Shown here: one piece after another, positions 26,972 through 38,645 of the stretch
Layout: each line of letters opens with the position of its first letter
Position numbering within the stretch: the first letter of the stretch is position 1
Source of the DNA: Erythrophleum ivorense
Taxonomy: Eukaryota > Streptophyta > Magnoliopsida > Fabales > Fabaceae
Assembly: GCA_026724425.1 (NCBI GenBank)
Contig: JAIUCV010000649.1
Coordinates: forward strand, 1 to 64,000
Direction of reading: 5' to 3'
DNA: 64,000 bases
The notes under the pieces: model-generated
The model's input: the letters and a program-made list of their open reading frames with translations, nothing else
Databases searched by the model: none
What the model was told of the DNA's origin: nothing
Made by a program: the position numbers and the translations under genes

Positions 26972-28301
26972 TGTAACACCCTGGAAATAATTAATAGTAA
27001 TTATTTAGAGATTATGAAATTATCAAGAGGATTTAAGAAAAATGATAAATTTGAGTATCTTAACATAATAATAATTATCAATTGGACCATTTTGAGGAAG
27101 TATAATAATATTTATGGATTTAAATGTGACTTGGGCCCATGATTTACTTATGTGTGTCAAGAACATTATTAGAAGCCTAAGCTTACTTATATGAAGGCTC
27201 AAATTCATCTAAATATGACCCAACTCTATTCTTAGGGAAGCCCAACCCATTTTGAGCCTAACTAACCCATATATCATGGCCCAATATGTTAAGCATTAGC
27301 CTACTTGGAATAATAGACCCTTGAAGTTTGGCCTAACCCATATTTAACCCATGCAACCTTAGAATCCATGGCCAAACCCAACCAAAATCTGAACCCATAA
27401 GGAATTAGGCCTTTGGGTCCACATATTCCACTCTTAGCTTTAAATTTTCTGCAACCTATTCATTAAACCATAGCCCAACAACTTGGAATGAGCCTAATTA
27501 GACTTTGAACTAATGAGTCAGCCTATTTCTCACTAAAACCTTAAGAGAAAACCCTTCCCTTTTGCCTCATTCTATAAAAACACAAGAAGAGTAAGAGATT
27601 TTCAGAGGTCCAAAGGAGAGGCTAGGGTTCCTTGCATATTTTCGTCATTTCCCACCTCTAGAGCAATATTTAGCTAAGGTAACATGTATAAAATATAACC
27701 TTTCCTTTTTCTTCTTTAATTTGAACTAATTGGTTTTTCATTTAGAGCATTTTTATCTTCCACCCAAAATTGAAACTTGTTGTTTGGTGCTTCCATGGTG
27801 GATTTTTGAAAGTTGAGACTATGTGTGTTGTTGGGTAAGTATCATTTTCCCATTTTGATGCATCTATTGCTAGTTTAAGACCCCCATAGTTGATTTATAA
27901 TATGGCCCTTTATTTTATGCGAAATTATCTAAAAATTGGAGTGAACTATTCTGGTTTTTGATATGGGAAAGCTAGAACCCAAAATTGGAATCCATTGGTG
28001 GATAGGTAAGTAACCTTTTGAGAGTTATTAGTAGTTCTATTCTTTAGGTATCTAATTTGTTATTAGAAATGATGATAACTATACTTATCTTAGATTTAGT
28101 GTGCATTTGGATTATGATGATAGCTAGAGAAAGAGTAATTTGGCTTCATTAAGGAAATCAAGATTAATTTTTTAATTCTATGTATAAGCTCATTTTAATA
28201 TTTTATCTACTGTACATGTATGATTTTGAAATGCTAAATGATTGGTTGGTTACTTGAATTATGTTGTGATTGGACTTTATGAGTCCATAGTGCAGTTGTG
28301 A
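26972..28301 (+). repeat. 5' part of an LTR of another gypsy family
   Basis: Begins TGTAACACCCTGGAAAT, a typical start for plant gypsy LTRs. It lacks the array, hairpin and 3'-half units of the long-LTR family. It contains 'aggctagggttcc' at about 27620 and AT-rich spacer. It ends at 28302 where L9 starts. There is no gene and no partner end was found, so its true length is unknown. Confidence 0.4.
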
Positions 28302-28331
28302 TGTAATACCTTGACCTCTTAGCTATTTTAA
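28302..28331 (-). repeat. End of long-LTR copy L9, cut off by L10
   Basis: TGTAATACCTTGACC is an LTR end (minus strand). Only 30 bp of L9 lie here; the rest resumes at 32232 after the inserted L10. Confidence 0.55.
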
Positions 28332-29445
28332 TGTAACGCCCGGTACATTGTACAATCACTGGAACGAGCCGGTTGGAAAAGCAAGTCCCCTGAGATGAGT
28401 GATTCAAGGCCAAATAAAATTTGAATAAAATTTTAAATAATAGAAAATGAGGATTTGAGCCTTGAGTTGCCCAGAAACCGAGGTCGGAGTGATTCGAAAA
28501 ATTTGACGAAAGGCTAGTGGCATTTTCGTAAATAAGTACAATTTTAGAAAAACACCTAGGAGGGATTTTTAAATGAAAATTTTGAGTTGCTCAGGGTTCT
28601 CAGAGGCCCCAAAAACCATGGGAAGCCCCGAGACTGGTAAAGCCCCTCCGGTGTACTCTTTCCAACATCGGTTGACCCGAACTTTGATCGATTCATTCGG
28701 GATGGTTTTAACTCCGATTTGAGTGATTCCAAAGGCATTTTATTAAATTGGGAACCTAAATTTTATGATGGAAAAGACAGTTCTCAAGAAGGAGCTAAAA
28801 CGAAGCTGAAATGAATTTACCATTACAGAAGGGCAAAATTAGAATTTATAGTTTCTTGAATGTTCTAAAGAGTTCCACACTTTTCTCCCTTCTTCTCCTC
28901 TTTAATGAGCACGACCCATTCTGCCCAAAATAAAGAAAATCTTCAGCTCTCTTAGGCACACCAAAGGGAGGAGAAAAAGAGGAAGAAAGCCAAGGAGAAA
29001 CTAGGTAATTTCATGAAATTTCTTGCTCCATCTTCTTCCAATCTTATTTTCCTCTCTTCCTCCTTTCTTTCCATGGATTTTTCGAATGATTTGGTTCTGT
29101 TTTTGACCCAGACCTAAGGGGAGAATTTCGAATTTGCTAAGGAGAAGAGAAAGAAGGAGAAAGACACTTGAAAGCTCACTTGAACCATAGGTAATCTTTG
29201 CTTTTTGTTGCATCTTCTCTTCCCCCTCCCTTTGTGTGTATTTCAACCAAGAATAGAACCAAAGGAGGGGAGGATGTTCTGTCCAAATACAAGGAGGGAA
29301 CAAGGGTTTTAGGCCATGGGGAGATGGCATATGGCAAGAAATTCTAAGAAAAACCAATAGAAAACAAGTTAGAAAAGTGTACTGTTTTCTAGGGTTTTAC
29401 AAAATCTAATTTTGTGTGAATGTTTCCTCAGCTATTTGAATATTT

Positions 29446-29609
29446 CCTTAAGCTCATAAGACCTTTAGAAAGCCTCTTAAGTGGCTCTCTCATCAAGAAA
29501 AAATCACAAAGTCCATGAACCTCCATTCCTTAAGCTCATAAGACCTTTAGAAAGCCTCTTAAGTGGCTCTCTCATCAAGGAAAAATCACAAAGTCCATGA
29601 ACCTCCATT
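29446..29609 (+). repeat. 82-bp tandem duplication in L10
   Basis: Two adjacent copies, 29446-29527 and 29528-29609, starting CCTTAAGCTCATAAGACC and differing at very few sites. L13 has a single copy at about 40555-40635. Confidence 0.85.
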
Positions 29610-30279
29610 ATGGTGCATATTTCGGCCAAGCTAGGTTCATTAGGCTAAGGGATGTTTTAATTTGTTCTAGCCTTGGTTTGGGACTTTATATGATGTTAGA
29701 AGATGGGAGAAACCATTGGGAAAAATTTAGAAGCCTTAGGTCGGGAGATGAGGCAATGGCTTCCATAATGTAATTTTATGAAGCAACATGGACCTAGGTT
29801 TGTGAAAGTGAGTGTGTGATGGCTTCAAGGACCTTAAATGAGGTCAAGAGGTCTAAATATGGCAAGAGAATGGAACCAAGAATGTTAATTATAGTCGTTG
29901 CTTCATTAGGTCCTTAATGGAACCATATTGTGACAAATAGACCAAAGTGTAGTCTTAAGAGTGAGTTGGATGTCATAATTTGTTCCAAGAGTATAATTTA
30001 GTATTGTTTATTATGAATAGGCCAAAGAAATCCAACCCCACCTCCTTTTGTTTGTGGAACTGAAAAGGAGAAGAAACAAGCAAAGTAAAGCTTGAATTTG
30101 CACCAAGGTAGCTCTCCACCTTTTCTTATTGCATTTTCTTATTGCATATGGTGTCATTTTGTGCTTGTGTGTATGTTTATATGTTTGAGACATGCCACTT
30201 GATGCTATGTTGCTATTTTGGTACCAATATGCTTTCTTGAATGTCTTTGAATGATGGAAATGGCTCATAAGGGTGAGGT

Positions 30280-30455
30280 AGTGCCAAAAGTCCCTTAATG
30301 TGGGTGAGAAGATGCCAAAAGTGTCATGGCATGGGTGAGATAAGGCCAAAAGTCTCTTCGATGAGTGAGACTAAGTCAAAAGTCCCAAGAACCAAGAGTG
30401 AGGCAATCCAAAAGTCCTAGAAATGGGGTGAGGCCAAACCAAAAGTCCCTAGAGC
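30280..30455 (+). repeat. 31-bp array of L10
   Basis: Six CCAAAAG/TCAAAAG cores at 30284, 30315, 30346, 30376, 30408 and 30439; steps 31, 31, 30, 32 and 31 bp. Each core is followed by a GTCCC-like run and a GGGTGAGG-like run. Confidence 0.85.
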
Positions 30456-30590
30456 TCATTCTTGTGCTTGACATGAGTTTGTGGCACAAAAATGTGAAAA
30501 ATGAATGCTTCATAGATTGATTAATTGCATACTTGTACCTTTGACATGTTTTATGCCTTGAAGATGTGCTTGAATAGGTGTATGAGCTAT

Positions 30591-30609
30591 TGAGATTCAA
30601 TGAATCTCA
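30591..30609 (+). promoter_or_regulatory. Conserved dyad hairpin of L10
   Basis: TGAGATTC-AAT-GAATCTCA, a perfect 8-bp stem with a 3-nt loop, followed by CCCCCTCCTTTCTCTC. GAGCTAT precedes it. Confidence 0.65.
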
Positions 30610-31096
30610 CCCCCTCCTTTCTCTCATCTCATATGATCTAGGTGGAGTTCAAGATCCAAAGGATGGTAGCCAAGGAGCTTAAATCTCTATCTCTTGGCAA
30701 ATCTTTCCATTTTTGATGTACTATGATGTCTAGAATGTCAAAGTAGATATTTAAATGTTATTTTTGAGCCATGACACTTTGAACAAGTGTAGAACTATGT
30801 AAAGTTAGTGTATGTATCAAGAATAGAGTTTAATGAATAGAATTGTGTATTTTGACCACTTGAGAGCCCACTTGTGCATGTATGTTTATGGAAGTGACAT
30901 GGTGAATTTGAGTTGCATGAGGGTTCAGACCTTATGAGGGACTTATTTATTCTATATTTATGCTTTCTAAGTTGCTCAAATATGTGTGGAACAATGGATG
31001 ACTCATGTGAACCAAATTTGCCTCTTGTTGGGACCAAAATTACCATATTCTTGAGTTATGGCAAAGTCTGACCAAATGACCTCGTCTTGACTTGAA

Positions 31097-32030
31097 ATTT
31101 TGTATGCCACTAGATCTTGTCTAGAGCTTTTTGGGAAGATAAATTTTGAGGTCTGTGGAATGTTTTATGATTTTTCAAAGTTGGTATCAGAATTTCGGAT
31201 TTGCACCAGTACTGTTCATTTGGTCAGTTTTGAAATTGTGTCATCCTAGGGGCAAACTTCGTCCAATGGCTACAAAATTTTATATTCAGAAACTAGACAT
31301 TCACAGTGACTTGTAGTAACTAGAAGCACCTCATTTAGAGCTCTGAGCTAAGAGATATGAATTTTTGAATTTCTGGGACAGTAGTAGTAGCTCAGCACGA
31401 CCTGAGTCACTGTTCCATTGCATTTGGGTAGCTAAGCGTGATTTCTCTGGTCTGAGTCTATTTTTACCATACATTTAACATTCATAGCTTTCCAAATTAG
31501 TATTTTTTAGATGGATTGGATTTTTTTGGAATTAATTGGACATTTTCTAAATTTATAGCAGACATTTGCATCAGTACCAGTAGCTGTCCAAAATTTTGCC
31601 CCTTTTCGCATATCAAACGCTTCCTGTGTTATGTTTCATTGCCTGGGCATATTTTTAGAATAAATTAGACATATATAGCTTTCTATAATGACCAAGAATA
31701 CATGATTCCAAATTTTCTAGAATTAGTTATGAATTCTGAAACTTCATATCAGTAAACTGAACTAGTGGCCCAGACAACAGCGACCTCAGTGGTTTTTCGG
31801 ATGTCAAATGTTCTCCCCTTAATGATTCATAAGCTGAAATTATTTTTAGCATGGGGTAGACATCCATATATTTCTTTAATGATAAAGTTTGTTGAGTTTT
31901 GATTTTTTTAAATTTAGTTATGAATTTCCGAAGTTGTGACAGAAAAATTGAGAATTTAGCCAAAAATAATAGTGTGAGTTTGATGCTCCCCTTTGAATTC
32001 CACGAGTTGTGGGCCAACTTTGGTGATGAA
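31097..32030 (+). repeat. Five degenerate ~180-191-bp units in L10
   Basis: The anchor ATTTTTA-like text followed by 'agacat' recurs at 31097, 31277, 31460, 31651 and 31842, giving steps of 180, 183, 191 and 191 bp. Each unit continues with 'agctttc', then 'gaattagttatgaatttt' and a 'cagtaaactg' or 'cagtactgtt' element. L13 shows the same layout (42121, 42310, 42494, 42685, 42876). Confidence 0.75.
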
Positions 32031-32231
32031 AATGAGTTTTATGTATGTAATTAAATATGAGAATGTGATGTATGAACTCATATGGTCCGCGTGATACCGA
32101 ATGAAATTTTCATACGCTATGCAACGCAAAATAAGGCATTATTTTAATGCCATCTTCCATTCCTTTTTGTGCAATTCATCATGGGAAACTTAGAAATGAT
32201 AGGAAGCAAGCTAGAAATATATGGTGTTACA

Positions 32232-34575
32232 TTTACCATGATCTCATTATCCTTCTCAATGCAATTCATATGGATTGGAGCATAATCATATAGAAAAGCA
32301 AACATTTCCCATGAGAAAGGCATTAAATTAATGGAATTAATTGTGTTACGTAAGATCCCATTTTCTTATTTTATGCTCCATAAACTATATAAAATCATCA
32401 ACATCATTTTCTAGTCATAATACATCCATACAAGTTATACACACTATATTTGATCTCATTCATTTTGGGTTTGAAGCTACATTACACAAAACTCATGGTT
32501 TGCTCTCAAGTTCAACATTCAGTTTTCTGATACAAACTTTAAAAATTTATAACTAATTTCATACCATTCTGGAAAGATATGGATGTATAAATTTGATTAA
32601 AAATAAGTTTAAACCAATGTAGTAGTCTTAAACTAACAAAAATTGATGGAACAATAACACAAGTCAGGCTACATTACTAGTACTGTCATGTAACTTCAAA
32701 AATTCATATCTCCCTCTACAGAACTCCACTTGAGGTGATCTCAGTGGCTATGGAAATCTTATGATGTCTAATTTATGCTTGTATATTTCATGAGCATTAG
32801 ATTTCATTTGATCCACTTGTGACACAGAGAAGCAAACTTACCAAATGAACAGTAACTATACCATTTCTACATAATTTAGCCAAATTTGAAAACTCATAAT
32901 AAATTCTCTAGAGCTCCAAATTGAGTGTTTTTTAGCTCTGTGAAAAGCTTTAGATGAGACCTACTTGCTGGCAAAATTTCATGAAAAAAAGCATTCATTT
33001 GGTTATACTTTGGTTTAGCACACCATTTGGTTAAAATTGAAGATCAAAATAGGCATTTCAAATACCAAATGCTCTTTTACACTTTCCACCACCACATGAG
33101 CAAGTCTAAAAGCATAAATGCCAAGTATAAAAGTATGCCAAATGATACAAATTACCATAGAGCTCAATGTCACCTTGCCACATCCATATATACATAAGAA
33201 CATCAAGTCACATAATGTCAAAGGAGTGACAAAATCTCATATTCTCATTTATCTAGTTCTTACATGGATACATACACTATTTGTACATATATTAGAATAT
33301 GCTCAAGGGTTTACATCATAGATACATCTCATGGTTACATAGTTTGACATCAAAATATAAACAAAAAGCTCATTTCTCTATCTATTTGTCAAGATCTTGC
33401 TTCTCATGCTTGTTAGCTTCCATTTCCTTGTCTACTTGGCTCACCTAGACATGGTTAGACATGTGCAGGGGGAAAGAGTAAGATTCAAAGAATCTCAATA
33501 GATCTTAACCCTTTCAAACATACATAACGGATGCTAAAACATGTCAAAGAAAGCATGCATGATATTCAAGCAACTAATAAATATGTATAAGGCATTTTCC
33601 TTGTCACATAAACTCATACATAACAAACATAAGCTCTTAAGGCATTGATCTAGCCTCACCCATCTTTCTTGGGACTTTTGGAATTGCCTCACCCACTTTC
33701 AAGGGACTTTTGACTAAGCCTCACTCTTCTTGAGACTTTTAGCTTTGTCTCACCTATTTCTAAGGTCTTTTGGCTCATCCTCACCCTTGCTAAGGGACTT
33801 TTAGCGCAACCAAATCCATGCAAGCCATTATGCAATCATAATCACATTTCAAGAAACATAATAGTACCATAACATGTAAGCATAGACTAGAAATACTTCT
33901 CATCACTCAAACACACATACAAGCATGCAAGGATAAGCAAACATCCAAGCCATGCATGAGAGAAAGGTTAAAGAGCTACCTTGAAGTAAGAACCTAACAC
34001 TTTCTCTTAAAATTCTTCTTCCCCTTTTTTGGCCAAGCCTTGCAATTAGGTGGCCCTTGGTTCTCTTCACCTAGACACATTAAAAGAGACATAAATCACT
34101 CATGGAAATAAGCCTTGGCATCATACACACTCTATATGAAGCTTCTTTGTTTTATTGCTCCATTATGCTTCCATACAAGACCTTATTAAGCAACTAGGAG
34201 AATTCATGGTCTTGGCTTCCATTTCTCATTCATTCTAGGTCTCTTTACTCCCTTTAGACTCCTTGGAGTCATCACACATTGATTTTAAGGAGCCTAGCTA
34301 TAAGTTGTTTCATAATGTCACATTATGGAGCCTACACCTCCATCTCACATTCCATGATTTTTAAATTTTTTTCAAGGCTTTCACTAATGTTCTTCTATTA
34401 TATTTAGTCTCATTTTGGGCTTAGAACAAATTAAAACACTCCCTAGATGTATGAAGTGGGTTAGGCCAAGACATGAAGAGCATTATGCACTCATAGAGTT
34501 TGCTTGCTTTCTCTTAAGTAATTAACACTTGTGAAGCTTCCTAGATATCTTAGGATCTCATTCATATTCTTAAAC
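32232..34575 (-). repeat. Long-LTR family copy L9, main part
   Basis: Continues L9 after L10: terminal block with GGCATTAAATTAATGG (about 32320), 3'-half units (32520-33200), hairpin (about 33481-33500), array (33640-33800), 'gagctaccttgaag' (about 33973), and part of the 5' section. It is cut at 34576 by the start of L11. The ORFs at 32341, 33015 and 33118 are spurious. Confidence 0.65.
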
Positions 34576-35213
34576 TATAACACCATAAATTTCTATCTTG
34601 TCTTATGCTATTCTCATGCCTTAAACCATGCATCTCACAAAGGAGGCAAGAAAATGGCATTAAAATAATGGATATTTTTGCATTGCATAGGGGATGAAAT
34701 TTCCATTCAGTGTCTCATGGACCATGTGAGCTCATGTATCACATTCTCATATTTAATTACATAGATACAACTCAATTCCATCACCAAAAGTGGCCTAGAA
34801 CTCATGCAAGTGCAAGAAACACATAAAATACCATAGTGTAGCCTCGTCCAGGATTTCATACTTTCTGTCACAAACTTTGAAAAATCATAACTAATTCTAA
34901 AAAAATTAAAATCACACATTCTTTAGCACTCTAGAAAGTTACAGATGTCTACTTTGTATAACAATAGTTCCAAATCATGAGACATCAAGTAGAAGATGTT
35001 TGACATTTAAAAAGCACCTAAGGTCTTAGCTGTCTGGGCTACTATCACAAGTTACTGTCATAAAATTTGAAAATTCATAACTAATTCCAAAAAATCTAAA
35101 TCATGTAAATTTGATCAATCTGAGAAGCTAAAGATGTTAACTTTAAGGGGAAAATATCTACAGGCCATGCCAAGACTGTTTGAAACTAAATTATGATAGA
35201 AAAGTACTGAAAG
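34576..35213 (-). repeat. Long-LTR family copy L11, first part
   Basis: Starts TATAACACCATAAATTTC, a degraded LTR end, followed by GGCATTAAAATAATGG (about 34653) and 3'-half units. It is interrupted by the TRIM array at 35214. Confidence 0.6.
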
Positions 35214-35425
35214 TGTAATGTCCCACATCGGGTAGGAGACCTTGGGGCTAAGGCCTTATAAGTGGGAGTGAAGCTCTCTCCACCAACGGCGTGCTTTTAG
35301 GACCGATAAGGGTGGGGTTTTGTCTCTTCGGTTTTACCCCAAAAGCGCACCATTGGTGGGGAGAGCTTCGCTCCCACTTATAAGGCCTTAGCCCCAGGGT
35401 CTCCTACCCGATGTGGGACATTACA
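35214..35425. repeat. 85-bp inverted repeat (foldback) at TRIM array edge
   Basis: Arms 35214-35298 and 35341-35425 are reverse complements with about 6 mismatches and a 42-nt loop. A transcript through it would form a long hairpin. Confidence 0.85.
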
Positions 35426-35478
35426 TTCCACCCCCCTTAGGGCCAACCTGTCCTCGGGTTGCACATGCGGCTAGGCCA

Positions 35479-35490
35479 GCTCTGATACCA
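35479..35490 (-). promoter_or_regulatory. TRIM primer binding site 1
   Basis: The minus strand reads TGGTATCAGAGC, the standard plant PBS for initiator tRNA-Met, 2 nt after the LTR end at 35493. The matching polypurine tract AAGGGGGGTGG (minus strand, about 35429-35439) is at the other end of the same 67-bp internal region. Confidence 0.85.
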
Positions 35491-35985
35491 AATGCCCCAC
35501 AGAGCCTCTAATAGTATTGTCCCTGATCTCACTTCCTTCGGTTACTCTCATTTCAACACCCCACAAAGCCTCCAACAGTATTGTCCCAGATCTCACCCCC
35601 TTCGGTTACTCTCATTTCACCGGTAAGGGTAGGGTTTTGTCTCTTGGGTTTTATCCCAAAAGTACGCTGTTGGTGGGGAGAGCTTTGCTCCCACTTATAA
35701 GGCCTTAGCCCGAGGGTCTCCTACCCGATGTAGGATATTACATTAATACCCCACAGAGCCTCCAACAGTATTGTCTCCGATCTCGCCCCCTTCGGTTACT
35801 CTCATTTCACCAGTAAGGGTGGGGTTTTGTCTCTTAGGTTTTACCCCAAAAGCGTGCCATTAGTGGGGAAAGCTTCGCTCCCACTTATAAGGCCTTAGCC
35901 CTAGGGTCTCCTACCCGATGTGGGACATTACATTCCACCCCCCTTGGGACCAACCCGTCCTCGGGTTGCACATGCGGCTAGGCCG

Positions 35986-35997
35986 GCTCTGATACCA
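35986..35997 (-). promoter_or_regulatory. TRIM primer binding site 2
   Basis: Second TGGTATCAGAGC on the minus strand, 2 nt from the LTR at 36000. Its polypurine tract lies at about 35936-35946. Confidence 0.85.
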
Positions 35998-36375
35998 AAT
36001 ACCCCATAGAGCTTCCAACAGTATTGTCCCCGATCTCGCCCCTTTCAGTTACTCTCATTTCATTAGTAAGCGTAGGGTTTTGTCTCTTGGGTTTTACCCC
36101 AAAAGCATGCTGTTGGTGGGGAGAGCTTCTCTCCCACTTATAAAGCCTTAACCTCAGGGTCTCCTACCCAATGTGGGACATTACATTAATACCACACAGA
36201 GCCTCCAACAGTATTGTCCTCGATCTCGCCCCCTTCGGTTACTCTCATTTCACCGGTAAGGGTAGGGTTTAATATCTTGAGTTTTATCCCAAAAGTGCGT
36301 CGTTGGTGGGGAGAGCTTCGCTCCCACTTATAAAGCCGTAGCCCCAGGGTCTCCTACCCAATGTGGGACGTTACA

Positions 36376-38645
36376 GGAGGTCAAGTGGCGCTACTGGTAT
36401 TGATATTAAATTTCAAAAATAGATAACTCTTTGCTCAGACCTCCAAATGAGGTGATCTTAGTGGCCACAAAAAGCTTATAACCTCTAGTTTATGCCTGTA
36501 AAATTTCACAAGCATTAGACACCATTTGACCATTAGATAACCTAGAATACAAAACTGATCATATGAACAGCACATGTACCCAAGCAGCAGAAAAATCTCA
36601 ACTTTGAAAATTTATAATTAATTCTGTAGAATACCAATTTTTCTGCACTTTAGCTTTCCAAAAATCTCTCAATGATTTCTACATGTTTACCAAATTTCAT
36701 AGGAAGATTCATCCATTTGGTTAGTTTGTGCTATAGGGTTCTAGTTTGGTTATTTTTTTGGTCTCAACTAGTATCAAAGTGTCCAATTTTTCTTCCTAAG
36801 CTTATGTGGCCACTTGAGCATGTTATTGCACTAAAATGGCATTTTAAACTTGTCTCAAAGGTGCACAAACCTAGAATTTGGAAACTCACACTCTCAACCC
36901 ATGCCATACACAAGTTTACATAATATTGGTTTTGCCATTCCATGTCCAAAATGAACATTTCCATACATATAACCTTAGATCTCATTTGTACATGATACAT
37001 TACTATAATTACACATGTTCATGAGGTCATGAGACATATACAACAATAGATTAGAACAATTGCCACTTATATTGCCATAAAAAAGCAAAATCTATATAAC
37101 TTATTTTCAATCTTTTATCTTCCAAGTTGTTGACTCCTATTACCTTGTCCACTTAGTCCACTTAGCATGTTAGAACATTGGAAAGGAGGGAATGAGATTC
37201 AAAGAATCATAATAGCTTATCGCCCTTTCAATCATACATAAAAGATGCAAAACAAGTCTTGAAAATGCATGCATGAGCATAATAGATGACATAAACATTA
37301 AAGAAGCAATCTTGGCATGTGAATAAGTCATATAAAGCATTCATAAGCTTGCCAAGTAAGTGGATTAGCCTCACCCATTTTCTCAAGGAGGCTTTGGCTC
37401 AACCTCACTCATGGGAGACACTTTATTTTGTCTTAACCATTTCTAAGGGTTCTTGACTCATCCTCATCATGGCTAAGAGTTCTTGGTTTTTCCACACTCA
37501 AGCAAACTCAAGCAAACATAATAAACATCATTGGAAAACATAATGCATCATCATGGTACCATGGAATAAGAGCTCATGTTAGAACATTTTTTATAGCTTA
37601 AAATACACATACACACATTCCAAAACAAGTCAAGCATACATTCATGCATGAGAGAAGGAGGAGTGAGCTACCTTGGTTGCAACCACATATTTTTCTTCTT
37701 GAATTTGCTCTCCCTTCCCCGGTCTCACACATACAAAGGTGTGGGATTGATTTCTCTTAGCCTAAACATAATTTATGGAAGCCAATTAGGTTCATAGAAT
37801 TAATTCTAAGGCCACACATCTTCCTTAAACACTAACTTAGCCTATTAACCCCTTTACGGTTCCAAGAATGCACCTAATAAAGCAACTCCTATTAAATGAG
37901 TTTTAGGCTCCATTCTTTCCTTTCATATATGATTCTTGACTCCTTTTAAGCCTCTTAGAGTTATCACACAATTAAAACAAAGAACCTAATTACATGTTGC
38001 TTCTTTATGTCATATTATAGAACTTAAGATACCAATTCATTCTCTAGGCCTCCTAAATTTTTATTAAGGTTTCCTCTCATTTTCATTCATCATATATGAC
38101 TCAAAAAAGAGCTTAGAAAAATTTAAAACTCTCCCTAGGTGTCCCAACCATATTAGGCCGAGCCCATGCCTCCTTTTGGCCTCTATGGAGTTTGCTTTAT
38201 TTTCTAAGAGGAAGATGCATATGGGGAGACTTCTAGGGATCTTAAGAGCTCATTCAAACACTTATTTAGGCCTAGGAATTGAGGTATCAAATCAGATTTT
38301 ACAAAGAACACTTGAAACTCTAGATTTGCTATCTTAAATTTTTATGGTTATTTGTTAATTCCCTTTGCATATTCTTATTCTCCACACTCCTTCTCCTAAG
38401 ATTCACCCTTGGTTCTACCCAAAATCCAAGCCCTCTTGTAGCTTCTCATGTTGGATGAACCAAGGAAGAAGAGGGAGGAGGAGTGGCTACCATGGGATGG
38501 AAAATTTACCTTGTTTTTCCTTGTTTTCTTACTTGAATCTTCCTTTCTTTGGCCTCCTCTCTTCAAATCCGAATTTTCCCCTTGTTCTTCCCTTAAAATA
38601 GATCCATATACTTCAATAAAAGCAAGCTACTCCCTGAACCTTTTT
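36376..38645 (-). repeat. Long-LTR family copy L11, second part
   Basis: Continues L11 after the TRIM array. The join 'tactga' / 'ggtcaagtgg' matches the uninterrupted text 'cctgaggtcagttgg' near 242 in L1. It contains 3'-half units (36400-37000), the hairpin (about 37190-37208, partly decayed), the array (about 37365-37480) and part of the 5' section close to L1. It stops at about 38645 against L12 in the opposite orientation. Confidence 0.65.

Larger units (their letters stand above)
28332..32231 (+). repeat. Solo LTR L10 (long-LTR family)
   Basis: Complete plus-strand LTR of 3900 bp, from TGTAACGCCCGGTACATT to GGTGTTACA. Flanks are TTTAA (28327-28331) and TTTAC (32232-32236), one mismatch. 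It is nearly identical to L13 over its whole length and longer mainly by an 82-bp tandem duplication (29446-29609). It holds the 31-bp array (30284-30455), the dyad hairpin (30591-30609) and five 3'-half units (31097 to about 32030). The antisense ORFs at 29001, 30011, 30376 and 30795 recur in L13 only because the copies are similar. Confidence 0.9.
35214..36375 (-). mobile_element. TRIM retrotransposon tandem array
   Basis: Small non-coding LTR element read on the minus strand. The LTR is 186 bp, starts TGTAATGTCCCACATCGG and ends CTCTGTGGGG(C/T)A. Full-length LTRs lie at 35557-35742, 35747-35932, 36000-36185 and 36190-36375; partial ones at 35308-35425 and 35493-35555. Two short internal regions (35426-35492 and 35933-35999) each hold a tRNA-iMet PBS and a polypurine tract. 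Adjacent LTRs elsewhere are separated only by TTAA. A reversed partial LTR begins the block and makes an 85-bp inverted repeat. No 5S-like sequence is seen, so it is not recognisable as Cassandra. The ORF at 35517-35708 is spurious. Confidence 0.88.

Noticed and set aside
30280..30455. Regularly spaced 31-bp repeats resembling a CRISPR array
   Set aside because: The repeats are contiguous degenerate units without spacers, inside a plant retrotransposon LTR. There are no cas genes.
29001..30600. Antisense ORFs of 74-118 codons that recur in L13 (40204-41625) and partly in L6
   Set aside because: They recur because the LTR copies are similar. They have no domain, run through the 31-bp array, and lie antisense to the LTR.
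35517..35708. 63-codon ORF in the TRIM array
   Set aside because: It spans LTR units of a non-coding element and shows no motif.
35214..36375. Possible Cassandra TRIM with a 5S rRNA-like promoter
   Set aside because: The 186-bp LTR contains no recognisable 5S internal promoter sequence; only the PBS type agrees.
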